The position numbers and the translations under genes were made by a program. DNA of 9,405 nucleotides from an uncultured Lacibacter sp. (GTDB lineage: Bacteria > Bacteroidota > Bacteroidia > Chitinophagales > Chitinophagaceae): assembly GCF_946479605.1 (NCBI RefSeq), contig NZ_CAMLGT010000149.1:1-9405 (forward strand). The letters run 5' to 3'. Below the pieces are notes generated by a model. The model saw only the letters and a program-made list of their open reading frames with translations, had not been told where the DNA came from and searched no databases. Shown here piece by piece: positions 1 to 7,002 of this stretch (positions within the stretch are counted from its first letter, which is position 1; the number at the start of each line of letters is the position of its first letter).

Positions 1-35
1 GTTGAATTGCGTTGTTTCAATTTGTAATTTGCTGT

Positions 36-2411
36 ATGAAGAAAATTGTAATCCTCTTGCTGTCAATGATACTGCAGCATGAATTGTTTGCGCAACGAAA
101 TGACGTTACGATCCGTTTCAATACTCCTGCTACACATTTTACGGAAAGTTTACCATTAGGGAATGGAAGGCTTGGTGCAATGATGTTTGGCGATACAAAA
201 AAAGAACGCATTGCGCTGAATGAAATTTCTTTATGGAGTGGTGGCCCACAGGATGCTGATGCGGATAGTGCATACCGGTTTTTAAAACCCATCCAGGATT
301 ATTTACTTGCAGGTAACAATAAGGAAGCACAAAACTTATTGCAGCAGAAATTCATTTCAAAAGGAAAAGGATCTGGCCATGGAAGAGGTGCAAATGACAA
401 ATATGGTGCTTATCAAACAATGGGAGACCTGTTCATTAGCTGGAAAGACAGTGCTGCTGCAGTAACTAATTACAGCCGAGTGCTGGATATTGAAAAAGCT
501 GTTGCCACAACAACATTTACCCGCAATGCAGCTACATTTACCGAAGAAGTGTTTACAGATTTTGTACAGGATATTACATGGGTTCGTTTGTCTTCAACAA
601 AAAAAAGAAGCATCAACATTGTGCTGTCGCTTTACAGGAAAGAAAACGCAGAGATCAAAACAAAGAAAAACACAATAGCCCTGATGGGGCAGTTGCCATC
701 AGGTGAGGATAAAGGCATGCAATTCGTAACTGTGGCGCAGCCAACAGTCAAAGACGGAACCATTCGGCAGGAAGGAAATGAACTGGTGATTGAAAACGCA
801 ACAGAATGCTGGATCAGGATTTCATCTGTTACAAATTATGATCATGCAACAGGTGGTTTGTCTTCTGTTGATATTTTTGAAAAAGTTTTTCGCTATATCG
901 AAAAATCAAAGCTGGTTTCATACACTGCTGCAAAACAAAAAAGTACGGCAGCATATCAGCAATTATTTAATCGGTGCAGATGGACGATGCCCGATACAAA
1001 ACCTGCTGCAGTATTAACTACTAATCAGCGGTTAATCAACTACAATAAAGGTGATGAGGATCTGCAGCTTCCTGTTTTGTATTTCAACTACGGAAGGTAT
1101 TTGCTCATCAGTTCTTCACGTCCGGGTTTATTGCCAGCGAATCTTCAGGGATTGTGGGCTGTGGAATACCAAACACCATGGAACGGTGATTATCATCTCA
1201 ACATAAATATTCAAATGAATTACTGGCCATCTGAACTTACTAATTTAAGTTCGTTGGCGGAGCCTGTTCATCGTTTCACTTCTTCATTGGTAAACAACGG
1301 ACAAAAAACAGCAAAGGCTTATTACAACGCAAACGGTTGGGTGGCACATGTGATCAGTAATCCCTGGTTTTTTACATCACCCGGTGAAGGCGCTGCGTGG
1401 GGCTCAACGTTAACAGGTGGTGCATGGTTGTGTGAACATATCTGGGAGCATTATCGTTTTACAAAAGATGTCAATTTTTTAAAACAATATTATCCTGTAT
1501 TGAAAGGGGCCGCACAATTTTTACAATCCATCCTCATTAAAGAACCAACATATGGATGGTTGGTAACAGCGCCATCTAATTCACCGGAGCATGCATATAA
1601 AATGCCCAATGGCTTTATTGGAAATACCTGCATGGGTCCAACAATGGATATGCAGATATGCAGGGAGTTGTTCAATGCATGCATTACAGCGTCTTCCATT
1701 TTAAATACAGATGAACAATGGCGTAATGAATTGAAGAAGACAGTTACGCAGTTAGCACCTAATCAAATTGGAGCAAAAGGCGATTTGAATGAATGGGTAC
1801 ATGATTGGGAAGATGCAGAACCACATCACCGTCATGTGTCACATTTATATGGGTTACATCCGTATGATGAAATATCGGTGAACAAAACGCCTGCGTTAGC
1901 TGAAGCTGCTAAGCAAACATTGCTGCAACGTGGCGATGCCGGAACAGGCTGGAGCATGGCATGGAAAATAAATTTCTGGGCACGTCTGCACGATGGCGAA
2001 CATGCGTTGCAGTTGTTTAAGCAGTTGGTAAAACCTGTTGCAGGTGAAGATGGAATAAAGATGAGTGGCGGCGGAACCTATCCTAATTTGTTTTGCGCCC
2101 ATCCACCGTTTCAGATCGATGGAAATTTTGGTGCTACTGCCGGTCTTGCAGAAATGTTGTTGCAAAGCAATGAAGAAGAAACAGAATTGTTACCAGCCTT
2201 GCCAGCCGCATGGCATACCGGAAAGATCAATGGATTGTGCTCAAGAGGTGGGTTTGATGTAAATATGGTATGGAAGAACGGTATGTTGCAAGCCTGTTCA
2301 ATCATTGCAAAGAACAACGGTGTTTACAGCATACGTTACAAGGACAAAACGCTGAAGGTAAAAGCGGTGAAAGGGAAAGTGTATAGTTATAAAGCTGCAG
2401 ACTTTAAATAA
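36..2411 (+). CDS. Secreted GH95 family alpha-L-fucosidase (or alpha-L-galactosidase)
   Basis: This 791-residue protein looks like a complete glycoside hydrolase family 95 enzyme, which removes alpha-1,2-linked L-fucose (some members L-galactose) from glycans with inversion. Residues 1-20 form a Sec signal peptide (Met-Lys-Lys, hydrophobic core, end Phe-Ala-Gln), so it should act in the periplasm or outside. The N-terminal beta domain carries PLGNGRLGAMM (40-50) and LNEISLWSGGP (61-71). The (alpha/alpha)6 domain carries HLNINIQMNYW, with N389 and N391, then SPEH with E518 and FQIDGNFG with D695. By analogy with Bifidobacterium AfcA these should be the catalytic Asn pair, the acid Glu and the Asp that orients Asn. 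Length fits the family. I chose the ATG at 36 because it begins the signal peptide; the in-frame TTG at 12 adds eight residues that do not suit one. No clear Shine-Dalgarno is visible. No T9SS sorting domain is seen at the C terminus. The sequence does not separate fucosidase from galactosidase activity. Confidence 0.93.
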   Translation: MKKIVILLLSMILQHELFAQRNDVTIRFNTPATHFTESLPLGNGRLGAMMFGDTKKERIALNEISLWSGGPQDADADSAYRFLKPIQDYLLAGNNKEAQNLLQQKFISKGKGSGHGRGANDKYGAYQTMGDLFISWKDSAAAVTNYSRVLDIEKAVATTTFTRNAATFTEEVFTDFVQDITWVRLSSTKKRSINIVLSLYRKENAEIKTKKNTIALMGQLPSGEDKGMQFVTVAQPTVKDGTIRQEGNELVIENATECWIRISSVTNYDHATGGLSSVDIFEKVFRYIEKSKLVSYTAAKQKSTAAYQQLFNRCRWTMPDTKPAAVLTTNQRLINYNKGDEDLQLPVLYFNYGRYLLISSSRPGLLPANLQGLWAVEYQTPWNGDYHLNINIQMNYWPSELTNLSSLAEPVHRFTSSLVNNGQKTAKAYYNANGWVAHVISNPWFFTSPGEGAAWGSTLTGGAWLCEHIWEHYRFTKDVNFLKQYYPVLKGAAQFLQSILIKEPTYGWLVTAPSNSPEHAYKMPNGFIGNTCMGPTMDMQICRELFNACITASSILNTDEQWRNELKKTVTQLAPNQIGAKGDLNEWVHDWEDAEPHHRHVSHLYGLHPYDEISVNKTPALAEAAKQTLLQRGDAGTGWSMAWKINFWARLHDGEHALQLFKQLVKPVAGEDGIKMSGGGTYPNLFCAHPPFQIDGNFGATAGLAEMLLQSNEEETELLPALPAAWHTGKINGLCSRGGFDVNMVWKNGMLQACSIIAKNNGVYSIRYKDKTLKVKAVKGKVYSYKAADFK

Positions 2412-2431
2412 AGACCTCAATTCAGGTAATT

Positions 2432-2456
2432 AAAAAAGCCACCCGAAGGCGGCTTT
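2432..2456 (-). terminator. Intrinsic terminator of tRNA-Ala
   Basis: Read on the minus strand, this is a nine-pair stem (AAAGCCGCC with GGTGGCTTT, including one G-U pair) closed by a stable UUCG tetraloop and followed by a run of T (complement of A 2432-2437). On the plus strand the G-U pair becomes an A-C mismatch and no T run extends past the stem. It therefore fits termination of the minus-strand tRNA 8 bp upstream better than termination of the glycosidase gene, whose stop is 20 bp to the left. Confidence 0.8.
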
Positions 2457-2463
2457 AAAGCTG

Positions 2464-2537
<74 letters not shown>

Positions 2538-2546
2538 AACGGGCAG

Positions 2547-2554
2547 CAAATATA
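2547..2554 (-). promoter_or_regulatory. Bacteroidota -7 element TATATTTG for tRNA-Ala
   Basis: The minus strand reads TATATTTG, an exact match to the Bacteroidota sigma-A -7 consensus TAnnTTTG, ending 9 bp before the first tRNA base at 2537. Transcription would begin a few bases upstream of the mature 5' end, as expected for a tRNA. I see no clear -33 TTTG box at the usual spacing, so the call rests on the -7 match and its position. Confidence 0.55.
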
Positions 2555-2633
2555 GCTGTTTTTGCAAAAGAAAATCATTGACTGATAGCCCTTATCTTGC
2601 ACTAACGATTGTAATGTTTAAATTATTAGCTGT

Positions 2634-4259
2634 ATGGATATTCACTTCAACAAAAATGAGGATGTGATGAAATTATCGCTGGGCGAAATGCGGAAGCGAC
2701 TGGATAAGATCTATGAAGGAGGCGGAAAAAAATCAATCGAAAAACAACGGGAGAGAAATAAACTAACCGCACGTGAACGGATAGACTATCTCCGGGATAC
2801 AGATAAGCCTTTTGTGGAGATCGGTGCTTTTGCAGGTTATGATATGTATGCAGAGCAGGGTGGGTGCCCGGCAGGTGGAACAGTTGCAGGCATCGGTTAT
2901 GTAAGTGGCCGGCAGTGTGTGATCGTAGCAAATGATCAAACAGTAAAAGCCGGGGCATGGTTTCCCATCAGTGGTAAAAAAAATCTGAGACTACAGGAAA
3001 TAGCCATGGAAAACCGGTTGCCGGTTATTTACCTGGTTGACAGTGCCGGTGTATTCCTTCCCATGCAGGATGAAATTTTTCCCGATAAAGAACATTTTGG
3101 CCGCATCTTCCGCAACAATGCACGCATGAGTGCAATGGGCATTACACAAATTGCGGCAGTAATGGGCGCATGCGTTGCAGGCGGTGCTTATCTACCTATT
3201 ATGAGTGATGAAACGTTGATGGTGGAAGGTAATGGTTCGATCTTTTTAGCAGGGCCTTATTTGGTGAAAGCAGCCATTGGTGAAGATATTGATGCAGAAA
3301 CATTGGGCGGAGCAGTTACGCATACCGAGTTGAGTGGTATTGCTGATTATAAATTTAAAACAGAACAAGAGTGTTTGGATGAAGTGAAGAAACTGATGAG
3401 CAAGCTCGGTGAGAAAAAGAAAGCCGGGTTTGATCGTGTAGCTCCAAAACCTCCTAAGAAGAATGTGGAAGAGCTGTATGGTTTATTTCCTGCTGATGGG
3501 AAACCTTATGATATGCTGGAGATCATTGAGCGTATTGTGGACGACAGCGACTTCGATCAATTCAAACAAGATTACGGTAAAACCATTCTCTGTGGCTATG
3601 CACGTATTGATGGCTGGGCTGTTGGCATTGTGGCCAATCAACGCACCATTGTAAAGAACAAGAAAAACGAAATGCAGTTAGGTGGTGTGATCTATAATGA
3701 CAGTGCCGATAAAGCTGCCCGTTTTATTCTCAACTGTAATCAAAAGAAAATACCATTGGTATTTCTGCAGGATGTAACCGGGTTTATGGTAGGCAGTCGA
3801 AGCGAACACAGCGGCATCATAAAAGACGGAGCAAAAATGGTGAATGCTGTTGCCAACAGTGTGGTGCCGAAAATCACGATTGTTATTGGTAACTCCTATG
3901 GCGCCGGTAACTATGCCATGTGCGGCAAAGCTTATGATCCACGCTTTATTTATGCATGGCCTACTGCAAAAATTGCTGTGATGGGTGGAGATCAGGCAGC
4001 AAAAACATTGTTGCAGATACAGGTGGCTGCTATGAAAGCAAAAGGCAAAGAGGTAAGTACGGAAGATGAAAAGAAATTGCTGGATGAAATAAAAGGCCGT
4101 TACGATGCACAAACAACGCCTTACTATGCAGCGGCACGGTTATGGGTAGACGAAATTATTGACCCTGTTGAAACACGTAAAGTGATCAGTGAAGGGATTG
4201 CAGCTGCCAATCATAATCCGGATATTGATGAATTAAAAGTGGGGGTGTTCCAGGTGTGA
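2634..4259 (+). CDS. Acyl-CoA carboxylase carboxyltransferase (beta) subunit
   Basis: This 541-residue protein is a biotin-dependent carboxyltransferase beta subunit. It moves the carboxyl group from carboxybiotin to an acyl-CoA in the cytoplasm. Both crotonase-fold halves are present. The N-terminal half has LVDSAGVFLPMQDE (134-147) and oxyanion-hole GACVAGGAYLP (178-188); the C-terminal half has LQDVTGFMVG (378-387), GNSYGAGNYAMCG (419-431) and AVMGGDQAA (448-456). The sequence resembles the methylcrotonyl-CoA carboxylase beta clade in length and motifs, but the Bacteroidota branch it fits is usually named only acyl-CoA or propionyl-CoA carboxylase, so the substrate is open. The ATG at 2634 is preferred over the in-frame ATG at 2667 because the first residues (MDIHFNKNED) look like the conserved start of Bacteroidota homologues as I recall them. 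There is no Shine-Dalgarno. No biotin carboxylase or biotin carrier gene lies in the window, so the partner subunit must be encoded elsewhere. Confidence 0.92.
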   Translation: MDIHFNKNEDVMKLSLGEMRKRLDKIYEGGGKKSIEKQRERNKLTARERIDYLRDTDKPFVEIGAFAGYDMYAEQGGCPAGGTVAGIGYVSGRQCVIVANDQTVKAGAWFPISGKKNLRLQEIAMENRLPVIYLVDSAGVFLPMQDEIFPDKEHFGRIFRNNARMSAMGITQIAAVMGACVAGGAYLPIMSDETLMVEGNGSIFLAGPYLVKAAIGEDIDAETLGGAVTHTELSGIADYKFKTEQECLDEVKKLMSKLGEKKKAGFDRVAPKPPKKNVEELYGLFPADGKPYDMLEIIERIVDDSDFDQFKQDYGKTILCGYARIDGWAVGIVANQRTIVKNKKNEMQLGGVIYNDSADKAARFILNCNQKKIPLVFLQDVTGFMVGSRSEHSGIIKDGAKMVNAVANSVVPKITIVIGNSYGAGNYAMCGKAYDPRFIYAWPTAKIAVMGGDQAAKTLLQIQVAAMKAKGKEVSTEDEKKLLDEIKGRYDAQTTPYYAAARLWVDEIIDPVETRKVISEGIAAANHNPDIDELKVGVFQV

Positions 4260-4265
4260 GGGTTT

Positions 4266-4294
4266 CGTCGGTGCGGCCCTTAGGCCGTCAGACG
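4266..4294. repeat. Imperfect hairpin just after the carboxylase stop
   Basis: A 29-nt imperfect inverted repeat: outer CGTC (4266-4269) pairs with GACG (4291-4294), and inner GCGGCC (4273-4278) pairs with GGCCGT (4283-4288, one G-T) around a CTTA loop, with small internal mismatches. It starts seven bases after the carboxylase stop codon. It lacks a T tract and so is not a standard terminator. It could protect the mRNA 3' end or be a decayed intergenic repeat. Confidence 0.4.
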
Positions 4295-4345
4295 TTAAAA
4301 TAAAAAACAAAAGCCCCGGGTTCGGGGCTTTAAATATTTTGGGCT
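4295..4345. terminator. Bidirectional intrinsic terminator between convergent genes
   Basis: A perfect 9-bp stem (AAAGCCCCG at 4310-4318 with CGGGGCTTT at 4323-4331) closes a GGTT loop. On the minus strand it is followed by a long T-rich stretch (complement of 4295-4309, mostly A), making a strong terminator for the DUF6580 gene. On the plus strand the tail is TTTAAATATTTT, weaker but usable for the carboxylase gene. Its position between two converging genes fits use from both sides. Confidence 0.8.
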
Positions 4346-4352
4346 TTTTGTT

Positions 4353-4425
4353 TATCGTATCTCGACTACGCCCGATACTTATGAATCATCCTTCGGCTTC
4401 GCTCAGGACTCAACTTCGCTCAGGA
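4353..4425. repeat. REP-like intergenic repeat cluster
   Basis: Two kinds of short repeat lie here. First, a GTATC/GATAC inverted repeat (4357-4361 and 4374-4378) flanks TCGACTACGCC, resembling the 'CTCGACTACGCTCGA'-type hairpins I recall from Bacteroidota intergenic regions. Second, CTTCGCTCAGGA occurs twice in direct orientation (4397-4408 and 4414-4425), 17 bp apart from start to start, and the first copy is preceded by the related CCTTCGG. The last copy ends on the base before the minus-strand stop codon (4426-4428). No other copy of these units is visible in this window; their genome-wide abundance is recalled, not shown. Confidence 0.6.
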
Positions 4426-4983
4426 TTAATGAGCTGTTTTTGCAGCTTTCTGATTCAGTAATGCATAAGTACCAAAGAACATGGTGCAAAACACAATTGT
4501 TGCATAAATGCTGGCCGTGTAAAATGGAATACCATCTGTTAATGTAAGCATCAAACCTTCCATTGTTTTTGGATGAGCATAACCACCGCCACCAAGCCAT
4601 ACTAAAAAGTTGCTGATGAAAAAGTAAACAGTTGGTCCTGCTACAGCACCTAAACCCACCTGCCAAACTTTGCTCTTGTTGATGAAGAAGCCAATTACAG
4701 TTAATCCTGCAAACAGGATGTAGTTTGTAAACTGGCCACCATAAAAACCTTTAATGCTGCTGAGGCCTGCACTATACAATACCTGGTACAAAGCATCGCT
4801 GATGAACATGCTCAGAATGGGCAATGCAAATGCATATTTTTTGTCTTTGATGACAGAACCGGCAAACAATGCAATAGCAATTTGCGGAGCAAAGCCAAAG
4901 GGACGGTTTGGTAAAATGCGGTACAGCGCTGCTACCACCACAAGAGCAATCAATGTAAAAATGAATGTTTTATTCAGCTTCAT
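4426..4983 (-). CDS. DUF6580 family membrane protein, putative transporter
   Basis: This 185-residue integral membrane protein has about five or six hydrophobic segments (roughly 5-21, 33-45, 50-70, 84-101, 108-128 and 155-176). The pattern LPNRPFGFAPQIAIALFAG (24-42), KDKKYAFALPILSMFISD (46-63) and GQFTNYILFAG (83-93) is what I recognise as the DUF6580 family, common in Bacteroidota and named a putative transport protein. The overall look resembles the substrate-binding S components of ECF vitamin transporters, but no energising subunits lie nearby, no ligand is known and the transport role is inference. It is a single gene: divergent from yraN across 108 bp, with a TATTTTTG -7 element 17 bp upstream of the start and a strong terminator beyond the stop. 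The start lacks a Shine-Dalgarno; the Met-Lys-Leu-Asn-Lys end before the first membrane segment supports it. Confidence 0.75.
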   Translation of the reverse strand: MKLNKTFIFTLIALVVVAALYRILPNRPFGFAPQIAIALFAGSVIKDKKYAFALPILSMFISDALYQVLYSAGLSSIKGFYGGQFTNYILFAGLTVIGFFINKSKVWQVGLGAVAGPTVYFFISNFLVWLGGGGYAHPKTMEGLMLTLTDGIPFYTASIYATIVFCTMFFGTYALLNQKAAKTAH

Positions 4984-5000
4984 AATTCAGGTTTGAGTCG

Positions 5001-5008
5001 CAAAAATA
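5001..5008 (-). promoter_or_regulatory. Bacteroidota -7 element TATTTTTG for the DUF6580 gene
   Basis: The minus strand reads TATTTTTG followed by CGAC, an exact TAnnTTTG match 17 bp upstream of the DUF6580 start codon. That predicts a short leader of about a dozen bases. A TTG lies 15 bp upstream of the element, slightly closer than the usual -33 spacing, so the -33 assignment is uncertain. Confidence 0.45.
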
Positions 5009-5091
5009 GCCAAAAAGAACTGCCAACCGTTCATATTTTTAGCGGCTTTTTCACGGTATGTGGATAAGCATGAAACAATTATTTTAGCTGC

Positions 5092-5445
5092 ATGGCCAAA
5101 CATCTTGAAACAGGCGGAAAAGGAGAGGAGCTGGCTGTTGCATGGTTGGAAATGCATGGCTTCAGCATTTTGCACCGTAACTGGAAACACTCTTATTTTG
5201 AGCTGGATGTTGTGGCGTCAAAAGACAATGTGCTGCATTTTGTTGAAGTAAAAACCCGGACAACTGATACTTACGGTCATCCTGAACAAGCGGTAACTGC
5301 TAAAAAGTTAGAACGGTTAATGAATGCAGGCGAAGAATTTCTGCATCAGTATCCTGTATGGAAAAGAATTCAGTACGATATACTCAGCATCAGGCTGCAT
5401 AAGTACAAAGCGCCGGAGTATTTCTTTTTAGAAGACATCAGTTAA
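5092..5445 (+). CDS. yraN: YraN/UPF0102 family endonuclease-fold protein
   Basis: This 117-residue protein matches the UPF0102 (YraN) family in length and motifs: GGKGEELAVAWLEMHGFSIL (8-27), then E37-x-D39 and FVEVKTR (50-56) with E52 and K54. Together these make the PD-(D/E)xK nuclease-type core seen in Holliday junction resolvase-like folds. The catalytic-type acids and the Lys are all kept, so an active metal-dependent nuclease is possible, but the cellular role of this family is not established. The ATG at 5092 places Met directly before the conserved N terminus; the upstream bases (TTTTAGCTGC) contain no Shine-Dalgarno. It is divergent from the DUF6580 gene and convergent with purB, so it is a single-gene unit. 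TATTTTAGC ending four bases before the ATG differs from the -7 consensus plus GC at one base, but I do not call it a promoter. Confidence 0.9.
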   Translation: MAKHLETGGKGEELAVAWLEMHGFSILHRNWKHSYFELDVVASKDNVLHFVEVKTRTTDTYGHPEQAVTAKKLERLMNAGEEFLHQYPVWKRIQYDILSIRLHKYKAPEYFFLEDIS

Positions 5446-5446
5446 C

Positions 5447-5480
5447 CAAGGCACAAGGATCAAAAAAACAAGGCACAAGG
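5447..5480. repeat. Direct repeat CAAGGCACAAGG, two copies, with related inverted copies
   Basis: The 12-mer CAAGGCACAAGG occurs at 5447-5458 and 5469-5480, 22 bp apart from start to start. The first copy begins one base after the yraN stop codon. The same unit recurs inverted as CCTTGTGCC (5494-5502), and in degraded form as CCTTGTATCTT (5515-5525) right up to the purB stop. The whole 81-bp gap between the two genes is therefore built largely from this unit. This resembles low-complexity 'CCTTGTGCCTTGT' spacers I recall from Chitinophagaceae genomes. Confidence 0.7.
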
Positions 5481-5502
5481 TTTTCAACTTGAGCCTTGTG
5501 CC
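5461..5502 (-). terminator. Intrinsic terminator of purB, made from the repeat
   Basis: On the minus strand GGCACAAGG pairs with CCTTGTGCC (9 bp, perfect) around a 13-nt loop, followed by TTG and seven T (complement of A 5462-5468). That is a standard Rho-independent terminator for purB, whose stop lies 24 bp upstream. On the plus strand no T run follows the stem, so yraN would be terminated less well here. Confidence 0.7.
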
Positions 5503-5526
5503 GTGAATCTTATACCTTGTATCTTC

Positions 5527-6873
5527 TTAATATTTTGGATTAACGCCAGTATAATTGTAAGGAGTAATGGCGCTTAATTCTTTCTTTACATCAGCACTTA
5601 CTTTCAAACCTTTAATAAATGCTTTCATTGTTTTTTCAGTAATGGCTGCATTTCCTCTTGTCAGTTCTTTCAATGCCTCGTAAGGATTTGGATAGTTTTC
5701 TCTGCGGAGAATGGTTTGAATCGCTTCTGCCACTACTGCCCAATTGTTTTCAAGGTCCTGCCTGATCTTGTCTTCGTTCAGCAACAGTTTGTTCAAACCT
5801 TTGTCAATTGATTTCAACGAAAGAACAGCATGTGCAAAAGGAACACCAAGATTACGTAATACAGTTGAGTCAGTGAGGTCACGCTGTAATCTTGATATGG
5901 GCAGTTTAGCCGACAGATGTTCAAGTAATGCATTGGCAATACCAAGATTACCTTCTGCGTTTTCAAAATCAATGGGATTTACTTTGTGCGGCATAGCACT
6001 GCTGCCCACTTCACCTTTCTTTATTTTTTGTTTGAAATAATCCATTGATACATATGTCCATATATCACGGCAAAGGTCAACAAGAATGGTGTTGATGCGT
6101 TTGATGCCATCCATCTGCGCTGCAAGATTATCGTAATGCTCAATCTGTGTAGTGTATTGCTGACGTTGCAGGCCAAGTTTTGTTTCTACAAACTCGTTAC
6201 CAAACTTTACCCAGTCTTTGTTAGGAAATGCAACATAGTGTGCATTAAAATTTCCGGTTGCACCGCCAAATTTTGCCGATGTTGGTAATGCAGATAATTG
6301 CTGCAACTGTGTTTCCAGGCGTTCAACAAATACCATGATCTCTTTACCTAAACGTGTGGGCGATGCAGCTTGCCCGTGTGTGCGTGCCAGCAAGGGAATA
6401 TTTTTCCATTCTTTCGCAAAACCCCTCAATTTCAGAATAAGTGTTGAGATAGCAGGCAAATATTCGTTTTCCAATGCTTCTTTCCAGGAAAGAGGAATGG
6501 AGGTATTGTTAATGTCCTGCGATGTGAGGCCAAAATGAATCCACTCTTTCAAATGGTCAAGTTTCAATGCTTCCAGTTCACGTTTCAGGAAATATTCAAC
6601 AGCTTTTACATCATGGTTGGTAATGCTTTCAAGGTTTTTGATTTCAGCAGCCTGTGCAACAGAAAAATTGCTGACAATCTCTTTCAAAGCCTGTTGTTCT
6701 TTTGCACTAAGCTTAAAGAATTTCTTTTCGGCCAGGAAAAGGAAATATTCAATTTCTACCAGTACACGGTAACGGATAAGTGCAAACTCAGAGAAATAAG
6801 CGTCAAGCTGATGTAATTGGTTACGATAGCGCCCATCGACCGGTGAAATGGCTGTAAGATGTTGAAGTTCCAT
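5527..6873 (-). CDS. purB: Adenylosuccinate lyase
   Basis: PurB catalyses two fumarate-releasing steps of purine synthesis in the cytoplasm: SAICAR to AICAR and adenylosuccinate to AMP. The 448-residue protein closely follows the Escherichia coli PurB type from its first residues (MELQHLTAISPVDGRY) to the end. Visible family features are SITNHDVKAVEYFLK (83-97, with H88), the TSQDINN segment (117-123), LLARTHGQ (161-168, with H166, candidate catalytic His) and the superfamily signature GSSAMPHKVNPIDFENAEGN (290-309), whose serines 291/292 lie on the mobile catalytic loop. SRLQRDLTDSTVLRNLG (327-343) and LKELTRG (401-407) are also conserved. Length is normal and nothing is missing. The start is fixed by alignment to the E. 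coli N terminus; no Shine-Dalgarno precedes it. A -7 element at 7003-7010 predicts a leader of about 120 nt that contains an inverted heptad-repeat array. Confidence 0.97.
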   Translation of the reverse strand: MELQHLTAISPVDGRYRNQLHQLDAYFSEFALIRYRVLVEIEYFLFLAEKKFFKLSAKEQQALKEIVSNFSVAQAAEIKNLESITNHDVKAVEYFLKRELEALKLDHLKEWIHFGLTSQDINNTSIPLSWKEALENEYLPAISTLILKLRGFAKEWKNIPLLARTHGQAASPTRLGKEIMVFVERLETQLQQLSALPTSAKFGGATGNFNAHYVAFPNKDWVKFGNEFVETKLGLQRQQYTTQIEHYDNLAAQMDGIKRINTILVDLCRDIWTYVSMDYFKQKIKKGEVGSSAMPHKVNPIDFENAEGNLGIANALLEHLSAKLPISRLQRDLTDSTVLRNLGVPFAHAVLSLKSIDKGLNKLLLNEDKIRQDLENNWAVVAEAIQTILRRENYPNPYEALKELTRGNAAITEKTMKAFIKGLKVSADVKKELSAITPYNYTGVNPKY

Positions 6874-6883
6874 GAAGAAATAA

Positions 6884-6961
6884 GTTTAACGTTTAATGTT
6901 TGATGTTTAATGTTGTGATGTGCATGAAGGGGCGGTTTCTGCAAACCTTAAACTTTAAACC
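6884..6961. repeat. Inverted array of 7-bp repeats in the purB leader
   Basis: Four 7-bp units run in tandem on the plus strand from 6884 to 6911 (GTTTAAC, GTTTAAT, GTTTGAT, GTTTAAT). A second block at 6941-6961 carries the reverse-complement form (GCAAACC, TTAAACT, TTAAACC). GTTTAA, GTTTAA and GTTT of 6884-6901 pair with AAAC, TTAAAC and TTAAAC of 6943-6960, giving 16 of 18 possible pairs with a 41-nt loop; mismatches fall only at the unit boundaries. The array lies between the purB start codon and its predicted promoter, so it would be transcribed as an AU-rich stem-loop. Confidence 0.65.
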
Positions 6962-7002
6962 CGAAACATTGCAACTGCATTAATTTATGTTTCTTTGCAG
7001 CG

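Noticed and set aside
12..35. TTG start at 12 for the GH95 gene
   Set aside because: It adds eight residues in front of a good Met-Lys-Lys signal peptide; the ATG at 36 is more likely.
2413..2427. ACCT/AGGT inverted repeat just after the GH95 stop as a terminator
   Set aside because: The stem is only 4 bp and the tail is not a T run.
2593..2600. TATCTTGC upstream of the carboxylase gene as a -7 element
   Set aside because: It misses the TAnnTTTG consensus at two positions and no TTG lies at a suitable -33 distance, so I did not list it as a promoter.
3678..4112. 144-codon open frame on the minus strand inside the carboxylase gene
   Set aside because: It lies wholly antisense to a well-conserved coding region and shows no recognisable domain; the Cys/His/Phe-rich composition is typical of a shadow frame.
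4403..4666. 87-codon minus-strand frame overlapping the end of the DUF6580 gene
   Set aside because: It is a different frame of the same strand as a real membrane protein and extends into the REP-like repeats; no family features.
6941..6961. Second purB promoter from TAAGGTTTGC on the minus strand
   Set aside because: The spacing between TA and TTTG is one base too long, and the sequence is part of the heptad repeat array.
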